Assembly (NCBI GenBank): GCA_030590585.1
Contig: JAUUYD010000169.1
Coordinates: 1-5,865, forward strand
Source of the DNA: Spirochaeta sp.
GTDB taxonomy: Bacteria; Spirochaetota; Spirochaetia; Spirochaetales_E; Spirochaetaceae_B
Direction of reading: 5' to 3'
Length of the DNA: 5,865 nucleotides
The position numbers and the translations under genes were made by a program. Numbering within the stretch: position 1 is the first letter of the stretch; every line of letters begins with the position of its first letter. Positions 1 through 5,865 of the stretch are shown here, piece after piece. The notes beneath the pieces are model-generated. The model made no database searches. It was not told the origin of the DNA and was given only the letters and a program-made list of their open reading frames with translations.

Positions 1-104
1 CCCTTTTTCTTACCGTGATAAAGAATCTCCACCGTCTCGTCACGATCCAAGGCCTTGAGGACATCACTCATTTTATATCGCAAATCAACCACTGTTGCCT
101 TCAT
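1..104 (-). CDS. Phd/YefM-type antitoxin, N-terminal part (runs off left edge)
   Basis: Only the first 34 codons are present, reading leftwards from an ATG at 104; the 3' end lies outside the window. The peptide starts MKATVVDLRYKMSDVLKALD and continues to a basic HGKKK stretch. This resembles the N-terminal DNA-binding half of Phd/YefM antitoxins: a first strand ending in an 'L-R' turn, a helix 'MSDVLKAL', then a strand of the 'E-x-V-x-I-L-Y-x-G-K' type. In the family this half dimerises and binds the operator, while the C-terminal tail neutralises a partner toxin (Doc, YoeB, RelE or PIN type). The start is supported by GGAGAAGAG at 107-115 (minus strand), with 7 bases between GGAG and ATG. 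No toxin gene fits between this start and the next gene upstream, so any partner must lie beyond position 1, or the antitoxin is solitary. Family call fairly confident; toxin type unknown. Confidence 0.72.
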   Translation of the reverse strand, partial: MKATVVDLRYKMSDVLKALDRDETVEILYHGKKK

Positions 105-121
105 AACTCTTCTCCAATATA

Positions 122-163
122 TGTATAGTATTACAATACCTGCAGCAACTATCAGATATAACA
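122..163 (-). promoter_or_regulatory. Possible promoter/operator of the antitoxin gene
   Basis: Just upstream of the antitoxin start lies an AT-rich stretch with a perfect 5-base inverted repeat, GTATT-AC-AATAC (128-139), overlapped by TGTA-N6-TACA (122-135). Phd/YefM antitoxins repress their own operons by binding short palindromes near the start, so this position is plausible for autoregulation. An extended -10-like TGTTATATC reads leftwards at 155-163 but lacks a recognisable -35. A second -10-like TATACA (122-127) would place the transcript start on the ribosome binding site, so it is less likely. The arms are short and this is inference only. Confidence 0.25.
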
Positions 164-266
164 GGATTTCACCTAAACTCCGGGTTCCATATCCAGGTGC
201 TGACCTCTGACGATACCTGTTCTATTCTTTTATTACATCAATATGACAGCAGCAGTTGAGCAGTAC

Positions 267-1922
267 TTACTTCCCGATGAAATTCCCGCTGCGGGTGAGG
301 CCGAAATGCAGTTTATTCATAGGAATCAAGTAACCCGGGACGTTGATAACTGGTGTCACTGAATGAGAATAAGCTGTATCAAATTCCCATTTCCCGAATT
401 TTAGAGTAAATCCCGCAGTGACACCATGGCCAACGACAAGAGTGTCCATCTGGTCGAGGATAGACAGAAGATAACCCCCGCGAAGGGCGAGGAACCTGGC
501 GGGCCAGAATTCCGCCATTGGAATCATCCGCATATAGTATCCACCACGATCATCATAATAGGCATCCATATTCCCTTTCAGGCTGAAATACAACTTGTCC
601 GGGATTGCCGAACCGACAACTGATGTTTCGAAAATGAGTGGTGTCTTCCCCTCATAAATAGTCCTGTCACTCTCAATAGCGTAGTACTGGGGGTAATGGC
701 TATAAATAAACTGGAAATCCCAGAGCAGGCGTCCATCAACAAATGTGAGTAATCCGCCAGCTGATAATGAATACTGAAAGGTCGTGGATTCAGGAATACT
801 ACTTCCACCCCATATAGCAATCATTGGATGAAACGCAATTCCCAGGCTTAATATCCTGGATATGGTAATCCCGTACCCAAGGATGATTCCCCAATTGTTA
901 GGATAGAAGTGGAATGATGATTTTGGTTGACCCATAAAATCATAAAAAACTGAAGTATTAATGTGTGAGATAATATGGGTCCAGGATATTGCGATATCAA
1001 ATCCATGTTTTTCACCAAAGGGAAAGAGATAACCGGCCGTCATAACAACTATGGACTCATAAGTGGAGATTTCGGGACTCAGTTCATAATTCAGTTCTGG
1101 TTGAAGTATCGCCAGAGGCAAAGACTCCCAAATATAAAACTTATCAGAGTCATACCGGGACAGATAAGCCGGATTATACACCGGCCCAAAGGGCCGAAGC
1201 TCGAAGTTGAATTTCGGTGATACAACAGAGAGGATATCCAGATAATGCCTGACAATCTTGCTCTCGGGATCGATGGCCTGAGCCCGGTACAGTTCTTTTC
1301 GGGCTTCTTCTTTGTCCCCATCATCCATGGCAACAACCGCCGCGGAGAACGCGATCAGGGATTCGGCCCGATTATCTTCGGCCTCATTGCCTGCCGGAGA
1401 TTCCTCCAGTACAGGTTCTTCCGGAATCAGCACTTCCGCCGCTCCCGTTCCCCTTGCCGCGATAGCCGCTGTGAGGGATTCCGCAAAGTACCGGGATACA
1501 GATTCATAGTTGTTCAACCGTGTGAGAAGCTGTTCCTGCCAGACTATGGTACCTGTCTCAACATCCAGGAGTTTCATGGTCACCAGAAATTTCCGGTCCA
1601 TCTCGATGATTCCGCCGAATACCATGTAGTTGGCGGTCAGAAGCCGGCCCACATCCAGAGAGGTTTTTTCATCGGATAATCCGGATAACGAAAAATTGAT
1701 TTCTTCCAGGGCGGCATTACGTTTACTGCGGTCAATAACTGTCAGAATATCCTCATCACTGAGTTCAAAGGATATTATTTCAGCCAGACCTTTACCGACA
1801 AACCGGAAATCCTCCCGGGTTGTCATCACATCAAGATCCAGTATCGCAATGCGATATTCATTCTGACTTCCAAATATCGAAGCGGAAACGAGAAACAGGA
1901 GACCGGCCAGCCATCTTCTCAT
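267..1922 (-). CDS. Exported protein with CsgG/FlgO-like N-terminal domain and beta-rich, probably outer-membrane C-terminal half
   Basis: The protein has 551 residues. Residues 1-19 form a typical signal peptide (MRRW, then a hydrophobic LAGLLFLV core); no lipobox cysteine is seen, so it is probably not a lipoprotein. Residues 22-155 resemble the CsgG/FlgO/TolB-N type of periplasmic fold: a first strand 'YRIAILDLD', a helix 'GKGLAEIISFEL', 'ILTVIDRSKRNAALEEINFS', a 'GRLLTANYMVFGGI' strand and 'VTMKLLDVETGTIVW'. Residues 160-186 are a Glu/Pro/Ala-rich linker. Residues 187-232 look like one TPR-like helical hairpin ('AESLIAFSAAVVAMDDGDKE', then 'ARKELYRAQAIDPES'). Residues 238-551 alternate polar and hydrophobic residues and are rich in Tyr, Phe, Trp and Gly, as in a beta-barrel; the chain ends GNFIGK without the usual terminal aromatic. 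The start is supported by GGAAGGA at 1930-1936 (7 bases from ATG) and a strong promoter. It is transcribed away from the SNF2 gene. Function is unknown; an envelope assembly, secretion or structural role is inference. Confidence 0.8.
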   Translation of the reverse strand: MRRWLAGLLFLVSASIFGSQNEYRIAILDLDVMTTREDFRFVGKGLAEIISFELSDEDILTVIDRSKRNAALEEINFSLSGLSDEKTSLDVGRLLTANYMVFGGIIEMDRKFLVTMKLLDVETGTIVWQEQLLTRLNNYESVSRYFAESLTAAIAARGTGAAEVLIPEEPVLEESPAGNEAEDNRAESLIAFSAAVVAMDDGDKEEARKELYRAQAIDPESKIVRHYLDILSVVSPKFNFELRPFGPVYNPAYLSRYDSDKFYIWESLPLAILQPELNYELSPEISTYESIVVMTAGYLFPFGEKHGFDIAISWTHIISHINTSVFYDFMGQPKSSFHFYPNNWGIILGYGITISRILSLGIAFHPMIAIWGGSSIPESTTFQYSLSAGGLLTFVDGRLLWDFQFIYSHYPQYYAIESDRTIYEGKTPLIFETSVVGSAIPDKLYFSLKGNMDAYYDDRGGYYMRMIPMAEFWPARFLALRGGYLLSILDQMDTLVVGHGVTAGFTLKFGKWEFDTAYSHSVTPVINVPGYLIPMNKLHFGLTRSGNFIGK

Positions 1923-1929
1923 CTGGAAA

Positions 1930-1936
1930 TCCTTCC
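1930..1936 (-). promoter_or_regulatory. Ribosome binding site of the exported-protein gene, within a small hairpin
   Basis: GGAAGGA reads leftwards with 7 bases before the ATG at 1922, good Shine-Dalgarno spacing, and fixes the start. Its bases lie within a perfect 5-base inverted repeat on the same strand, TGGAA-GGAT-TTCCA (1924-1937), which could partly close the site in the mRNA. The hairpin is short and may be fortuitous. Confidence 0.6.
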
Positions 1937-1951
1937 AATCAGTATGGATTT

Positions 1952-1981
1952 ATTGTATTAACAGGAGTTCATTACTGTCAA
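1952..1981 (-). promoter_or_regulatory. Sigma70-type promoter for the exported-protein gene
   Basis: Reading leftwards there is a perfect -35 TTGACA (1976-1981), an 18-base spacer, and a -10 TACAAT (1952-1957) that matches TATAAT at five of six positions. Transcription would begin near 1945, giving a leader of about 23 bases that still contains the GGAAGGA ribosome binding site. This is the best promoter in the window and implies independent housekeeping-type transcription of the exported protein. Confidence 0.7.
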
Positions 1982-1986
1982 ATCAT
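1958..1986 (+). promoter_or_regulatory. Candidate promoter for the SNF2 gene, overlapping the divergent promoter
   Basis: Reading rightwards, TTAACA (1958-1963; five of six matches to TTGACA) is followed after 17 bases by AATCAT (1981-1986; four of six matches to TATAAT). Transcription would start near 1993, leaving a leader of about 43 bases before the SNF2 start. The site almost completely overlaps the stronger leftward promoter, so the two could exclude each other. The -10 match is weak and the call is tentative. Confidence 0.3.
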
Positions 1987-2035
1987 TTCGACACCGGTAC
2001 CTCATTTTTCATCTTCGTAGTAAAGTGTCTCTCCA

Positions 2036-5000
2036 ATGCCGTACAGTCCCATGCAGCCAATCACCAGAGAACAATCTCAGAAACTCACCGACTCCCCTTC
2101 CGCCGCTAGGGCACGGCGTTTACTGTCAGCCCGGCGGCTCTGGAAATATACCGATAGGCTGGATGAAGAAGATCTGTTGGAAAAAAGGGACAAAAGGCTG
2201 CATACAGTTCCCCCGGGGCATGCCGGAGCCTATGTTCTGGACGATAAGTCCGAGCCTCACATGGTGCTTTGGAACGGAAATGAGTGGAGCTGCGAATGCG
2301 GAAGTGATTTACCTTGCGTCCATCTGGCGGCACTTCTGATCCATCTGGCGGAAAAACGTCCTGAAGATTCCAGTCTGGCATTACTCCTTGACGGCGATGA
2401 AGCGAATAAAATTGAGAATCCCGGCGGGTTGTTTGATGATACAAGACTCAACCCTCAACAGGACCTTCTGTTCTTCATCGAGCCGGATGTAGTGGAGAAA
2501 AAGGCTATCCTCGTACTGGGGACTCAAAGCGATGCAGCCGCCGTGCTGGACAGCAAATTATTACCCATCATGTCTCATAGTGAATCCGATGATTTCGTCT
2601 TGAAATTCACAGATATGTCCGGCACTCCATGGATACTTCGTCCGGCTTTGATAAGCTTGAGAGAAGACGGCAGCTCAGGTATGCCCCGGGCCTGGGTAAC
2701 TGGCGGTCCTGCCGCCCCCGCCCTCCCGGGGCCGGATGATTTCGGCACAGGCCTGATGCGGCTCCTCGATTCCGATAACCCTCCGGTGAATCCAAGGGGA
2801 GAACCATGGAGATTTGAACAGGCCGACAAAGTCCGCCTCCGTTTCGAGCCCCTGCTCAGCTCCGCCAATGATGAGCCGGCCTACGAACCAGTGGTGGATT
2901 TTCTGACGAAGAAGAAATCCTTACATGGAGGCCTTGTTGCCGCTGGGCAGAATCTACTTATTCTGGACGGAAATAATGCAAGTTCCGCTGCCATTGAGAA
3001 ATCCGGAAACTACATCTGGTTTTTACGTCTGATACTATCCAGAAAAGTTCTCGGGGCATCGGACATCCGGGCCAGATTTACAGAGAAACGTTCAATACCT
3101 GAAGAGATTCAGGTGGAACTCCCCGATCTTCCGGAAGCCTTGAAAACCCTGACACCCCGGCTTGTTCTGGAAGTTTCAGGAAAAGGAAACATCACCGATT
3201 TCCACCCGGGATGGCGATACAAAGATGTTCACATATCCCCGGGGAAAAAAGGCGATGTGGTAATGGATAATGGAGGAAACGATTCCAGGGGTGTTTCACC
3301 CGGCAGACAACACCGGTCCCGCCCTCTGGGTCTCCGGAATCGGGCAATCGAGGAGAAGCTCCTGAATCAGGCTGAAGAGATTCTTTCGGCGGACTTGAGC
3401 TGGCAGCGGGGCCGGTACTCCCGGATGGCTGGAGACGCGTCAATACCTCTGCGTCTCGATTTACCGTTAAGCGAAGTTCTGAGTAAGTACGGGGGCGCCC
3501 TGATCGGAATGGGTGTTGAAATCAGATTGGAGGACCGGCCGGTGAGAAAGGGGGGCGCCCTCCGGATTCAGGTCCGCCGGGATTGCGATATACTTGAATT
3601 GAATACCTGTATTGAATCCGATACCGAAAACACCAGCTTCGATCTGGACGAGTGGCTGGAAAAGGGAGGGTTGGTTAGAACCCGGGAGGCTTACTTCACC
3701 CTGACAGATAAAGCCCTCGAGCAGTTGGTTTTTCTTAAAAGTCACGGTATGGAGGACAGCGGTTTTCTTTCCACGAGTCCGGACAACTTGAGCCTCATTG
3801 ATGCTGTGTACTCGGAGATTGAGGCTTCCGAAGAGACCATAATAGACCTGAAGCGCAAGAGGTCAATTTATCGAAGTCTCAATTCCTTCAATCCCGAGAA
3901 ATACCCTCACCCCCCTGATGGCTTTTTGGCGACTCTCAGACCCTATCAAATCCATGGTTATGCATGGCTGCTGCATCTGAAGGAGAAAAAACTGGGAGGC
4001 TGTCTGGCTGATGATATGGGACTGGGCAAGACTGTTCAAACCCTGGCTTATCTCTCCCGCCTGAAGGCCGACGGTAAACTGGGGCCCTCACTGATAGTCG
4101 GTCCGGTAGTTACTCTGACCAACTGGGAGGCGGAGATTCGACGCTTTTCCCCGACTCTGAATTCTCACCGATACTCAGGGCCTGCCGGAAAACGCATTAT
4201 TCCGGGAAACGATGCGGAGGTGGATCTGATTATCGTAAGTTATCAGACTCTGCGTAACGATATCGAGAAATTCCTGGACCGGGATTGGGATCACATCATT
4301 CTGGATGAGGCCCATTATGTGAAGAATGCTTCATCAAGGACGTTCAAGGCGGTTCGATCACTAAAAGCTTCCCACCGGCTCTCCCTTACCGGGACTCCTT
4401 GGGAGAATCACCTGAATGAACTCTGGTCTCAGATGAGTTTCCTCAACCCCGGGCTGCTGGGCAGCCAGGGTCAGTTTATCCAGCGTTATGTACGCCCGGT
4501 GGAAAGAGATGGAAATGATGGGGCTCTCAGCCGACTGTCTGAGACCGTTGCCCCTTTCATCCTCAGACGGAAAAAATCCGAGGTGCTGGACGATCTTCCC
4601 CCGAAAGACGAGAGTGTTCTGTACTGCGACATGACCTCCGACCAGGCTGAGGCCTACCACTGTATGAGGAATCTGTATTTTCAGCAGGTTACAGGGCTCT
4701 TATCCGATAAGAACCCGGATGGATCCGGCAGATCCCGAATCGAAATATTCAGTATTTTAAGCAAGCTGCGGCTTCTGGCAATCCACCCTCCCCTGGCCGG
4801 TGAGCAATTTGAGCATGTTTCTTCGGGTAAAATGACGTTGTTGGATAACCTGATGGAAGAAATTCTCGAAGAAGATCATAAAACCCTGGTGTTCAGCCAG
4901 TTTCTCGGTGCGCTGGATCGGGCTCAGGATACCTGCCGCCGGCATGGCTGGCGCTACAGCCGGCTGACAGGTTCAACCCGGAACAGGGACGTACCGATCA

Positions 5001-5323
5001 GCCAATTCCAGGAGGATCCGGACACTAAAGTGTTTCTGTTGAGTCTCCGGGCCGGCGGGGTGGGTATCAATCTCACTGCGGCGGATTATGTCATCCTCCT
5101 CGATCCATGGTGGAATCCGGCAGTGGAGGCCCAGGCTGTTGATCGGGCTCACCGCATGGGACAGACCCGCCCGGTTATGGCCTACCGCCTTATTACCGCC
5201 GGCACCATCGAAGAAAAAGTGCTGGAACTCCAGGAAAAGAAAAAAAACCTCATCGCCGGTGTTCTAGGCGACGGTTCCATTCCCAAACTGACAGATGATG
5301 AGATTCTGAAACTCTTCGAGTGA
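2036..5323 (+). CDS. SWIM zinc-finger SNF2-family DNA-dependent ATPase (helicase-like)
   Basis: This 1095-residue protein has the plan of bacterial SWIM-SNF2 proteins. A short SWIM zinc finger lies at 86-96 (C86-x-C88-x5-C94-x-H96, then a hydrophobic helix). About 500 residues of SNF2-associated region follow, with a probable disordered loop near 402-430. The SNF2 motor spans about 630-1095. Motifs are intact: LRPYQ (634-638), Walker A DDMGLGKT (659-666, Lys665), DEAH (757-760), TGTPWEN (785-791), VFSQF (952-956), the SLRAGGVGINLTAAD stretch (1003-1017), and motif VI QAVDRAHRMGQ (1033-1043) with Arg1037 and Arg1040. Family members translocate on double-stranded DNA using ATP to remodel protein-DNA complexes; the target is unknown. 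The first in-frame ATG (2036) follows an in-frame stop at 2021-2023; Met6 (2051) is an alternative. Neither has a good Shine-Dalgarno. The gene ends in tandem stops TGA-TAA. No defence partners (such as DISARM) lie beside it. Confidence 0.93.
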   Translation: MPYSPMQPITREQSQKLTDSPSAARARRLLSARRLWKYTDRLDEEDLLEKRDKRLHTVPPGHAGAYVLDDKSEPHMVLWNGNEWSCECGSDLPCVHLAALLIHLAEKRPEDSSLALLLDGDEANKIENPGGLFDDTRLNPQQDLLFFIEPDVVEKKAILVLGTQSDAAAVLDSKLLPIMSHSESDDFVLKFTDMSGTPWILRPALISLREDGSSGMPRAWVTGGPAAPALPGPDDFGTGLMRLLDSDNPPVNPRGEPWRFEQADKVRLRFEPLLSSANDEPAYEPVVDFLTKKKSLHGGLVAAGQNLLILDGNNASSAAIEKSGNYIWFLRLILSRKVLGASDIRARFTEKRSIPEEIQVELPDLPEALKTLTPRLVLEVSGKGNITDFHPGWRYKDVHISPGKKGDVVMDNGGNDSRGVSPGRQHRSRPLGLRNRAIEEKLLNQAEEILSADLSWQRGRYSRMAGDASIPLRLDLPLSEVLSKYGGALIGMGVEIRLEDRPVRKGGALRIQVRRDCDILELNTCIESDTENTSFDLDEWLEKGGLVRTREAYFTLTDKALEQLVFLKSHGMEDSGFLSTSPDNLSLIDAVYSEIEASEETIIDLKRKRSIYRSLNSFNPEKYPHPPDGFLATLRPYQIHGYAWLLHLKEKKLGGCLADDMGLGKTVQTLAYLSRLKADGKLGPSLIVGPVVTLTNWEAEIRRFSPTLNSHRYSGPAGKRIIPGNDAEVDLIIVSYQTLRNDIEKFLDRDWDHIILDEAHYVKNASSRTFKAVRSLKASHRLSLTGTPWENHLNELWSQMSFLNPGLLGSQGQFIQRYVRPVERDGNDGALSRLSETVAPFILRRKKSEVLDDLPPKDESVLYCDMTSDQAEAYHCMRNLYFQQVTGLLSDKNPDGSGRSRIEIFSILSKLRLLAIHPPLAGEQFEHVSSGKMTLLDNLMEEILEEDHKTLVFSQFLGALDRAQDTCRRHGWRYSRLTGSTRNRDVPISQFQEDPDTKVFLLSLRAGGVGINLTAADYVILLDPWWNPAVEAQAVDRAHRMGQTRPVMAYRLITAGTIEEKVLELQEKKKNLIAGVLGDGSIPKLTDDEILKLFE

Positions 5324-5398
5324 TAAAGGCAATTTCCGTTATTTTCTGGAAACCCTCAGGCGGATGTATCATTATATAAAGTATAAGGATTAATCCCG

Positions 5399-5821
5399 AT
5401 GACCGTATCCATCATTTATCATACACGCTTCGGCAACAATGCCCGTATTGCCGATTTACTTTCAGACAGCCTGGAGAGTAAAGGATACGGTGTATCCATT
5501 CATCCGGTCTCTGAAGCTGAACCTTCTGAGATTCCCTCCTCGGATTTGTACATCATCGGGAGCCCCACTCAACTTGGTACAATACCTGTGAAGATGGACA
5601 GGTTCCTCAAACACATGAAGATATCTGATGGAAGCCGGTACGCCGTTTACTCTACATACGCACAGCCCGGCTCAAAAACAACAGGGGAAATAACCGGAAT
5701 TATGAACAATCTCGGTGCAGTACCCGCTGTAGATCCTCTGGTACTATCTGTAAAGTATGTAAAAGGACCCCTTGAAGGTGAATGGGAAGTAAAGGCATCC
5801 AGGTGGAGTGAGACTCTTTAG
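5399..5821 (+). CDS. Flavodoxin-like FMN-binding protein
   Basis: At 140 residues this is the usual size of a short-chain flavodoxin. It begins with the first beta strand and phosphate-binding loop, MTVSIIYHTRFGNNARIA. The loop T9-R-F-G-N-N14 corresponds to the usual T/S-x-T-G-N-T but ends in Asn rather than Thr. The second FMN loop is typical: YIIGSPTQLGTIPVKMDRFL (51-70). The third is near YSTYAQPG (84-91). The C-terminal end (GPLEGEWEVKASRWSETL) has the usual final helix. Such proteins are soluble cytoplasmic one- or two-electron carriers or FMN-dependent reductase modules; the partner here is unknown. The start is supported by AAGGA at 5385-5389, 9 bases from the ATG. The 75-base gap after the SNF2 stop has no clear promoter or terminator, so read-through from the SNF2 gene is plausible. 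The stop overlaps the end of the convergent GGDEF-like gene by 4 bases. Confidence 0.88.
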   Translation: MTVSIIYHTRFGNNARIADLLSDSLESKGYGVSIHPVSEAEPSEIPSSDLYIIGSPTQLGTIPVKMDRFLKHMKISDGSRYAVYSTYAQPGSKTTGEITGIMNNLGAVPAVDPLVLSVKYVKGPLEGEWEVKASRWSETL

Positions 5822-5865
5822 AATGAATAGCGTCCTTTTCCTAAAGATTTAGACTGATACATGGC
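5818..5865 (-). CDS. C-terminal end of a GGDEF (diguanylate cyclase) domain protein (runs off right edge)
   Basis: Reading leftwards from the window edge, an open frame encodes AMYQSKSLGKGRYSF followed by TAA (5818-5820). This matches the very end of GGDEF domains, whose last helix and strand follow the pattern 'A-[LM]-Y-x-[AS]-K-x-x-G-[RK]-[NG]-R-[VY]-x-F', usually a few residues before the protein ends. The catalytic GGDEF motif and N-terminal sensor lie outside the window, so cyclase activity, which makes cyclic di-GMP from GTP, cannot be judged. The gene converges on the flavodoxin gene and shares 4 bases with its stop codon. Only 15 residues are seen, but the pattern is distinctive. Confidence 0.68.
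   Translation of the reverse strand, partial: AMYQSKSLGKGRYSF

Noticed and set aside
194..219. CAGGT...ACCTG and AGGT-GCTG-ACCT repeats downstream of the exported-protein gene as a terminator
   Set aside because: The stems are 4-5 bases and no T-run follows on the minus strand; the signal is within what chance would give.
246..262. CAG-rich run near the end of the exported-protein gene
   Set aside because: Only a few imperfect triplets; no evidence of a functional repeat.
1245..1679. A 144-codon open frame on the plus strand, antisense to the exported-protein gene
   Set aside because: The peptide has no recognisable domain, is rich in Arg, Phe and Gly in a way typical of shadow frames, and lies opposite a well-supported gene with a signal peptide, ribosome binding site and promoter.
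2036..5323. SNF2 gene as part of a phage-defence system such as DISARM
   Set aside because: No methyltransferase, DUF1998, phospholipase D or other defence partner is adjacent; the neighbours are an envelope protein and a flavodoxin, and stand-alone SWIM-SNF2 proteins are common.
5333..5352. TTTCC/GGAAA hairpin after the SNF2 stop as a terminator
   Set aside because: The stem is only 5 bases with a 10-base loop and has no following run of T, so it does not look like an intrinsic terminator.
5367..5380. TATCAT / TATATA / TATAAA boxes before the flavodoxin gene as a promoter
   Set aside because: No -35-like hexamer lies at a suitable distance, and starts predicted from the later boxes would fall on the ribosome binding site.
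5823..5852. A 9-codon plus-strand frame (MNSVLFLKI) after the flavodoxin gene
   Set aside because: It is very short, has no ribosome binding site, and lies opposite the better-supported GGDEF tail.

Overview
The window is ordinary-looking bacterial chromosome with G+C near one half and dense, simply organised genes. A Gram-negative-type envelope is implied by a secreted protein with a CsgG/FlgO-like N-terminal domain followed by a beta-strand-rich, probable outer-membrane half. The combination of a FlgO/CsgG-like envelope protein, a single-chain SWIM-SNF2 ATPase, a short flavodoxin, a Phd-type antitoxin and a GGDEF protein would fit a free-living spirochaete (Spirochaetota). That placement comes from remembered family resemblance, not from a marker gene, and is only tentative.

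Layout: (1) 1-104, minus strand, the first 34 codons of a Phd/YefM-type antitoxin that runs off the left edge. (2) 105-266, a 162-base AT-rich gap with a good ribosome binding site and a small inverted repeat in front of the antitoxin, and no convincing terminator for the gene upstream of it. (3) 267-1922, minus strand, a 551-residue exported protein. (4) 1923-2035, a divergent intergenic region with a strong sigma70-type promoter for the exported protein and a weaker overlapping candidate for the rightward gene. (5) 2036-5323, plus strand, a 1095-residue SWIM zinc finger + SNF2 ATPase with all helicase motifs intact. (6) 5399-5821, plus strand, a 140-residue flavodoxin-like protein, 75 bases after the SNF2 stop. 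(7) 5818-5865, minus strand, the last 15 codons and stop of a gene whose C-terminus matches the end of a GGDEF (diguanylate cyclase) domain. It converges on the flavodoxin gene with a 4-base overlap of the stop codons.

The genes do not form an obvious single pathway. The SNF2 and flavodoxin genes may share a transcript because no promoter is apparent between them, but their functions (DNA or nucleoprotein remodelling versus FMN electron transfer) are not known to be linked. No transposase, integrase, tRNA, rRNA, CRISPR array, prophage gene or complete defence system is visible. I do not see a clear new multi-gene system. The least described element is the exported protein that joins a CsgG/FlgO-like domain to a putative beta-barrel.
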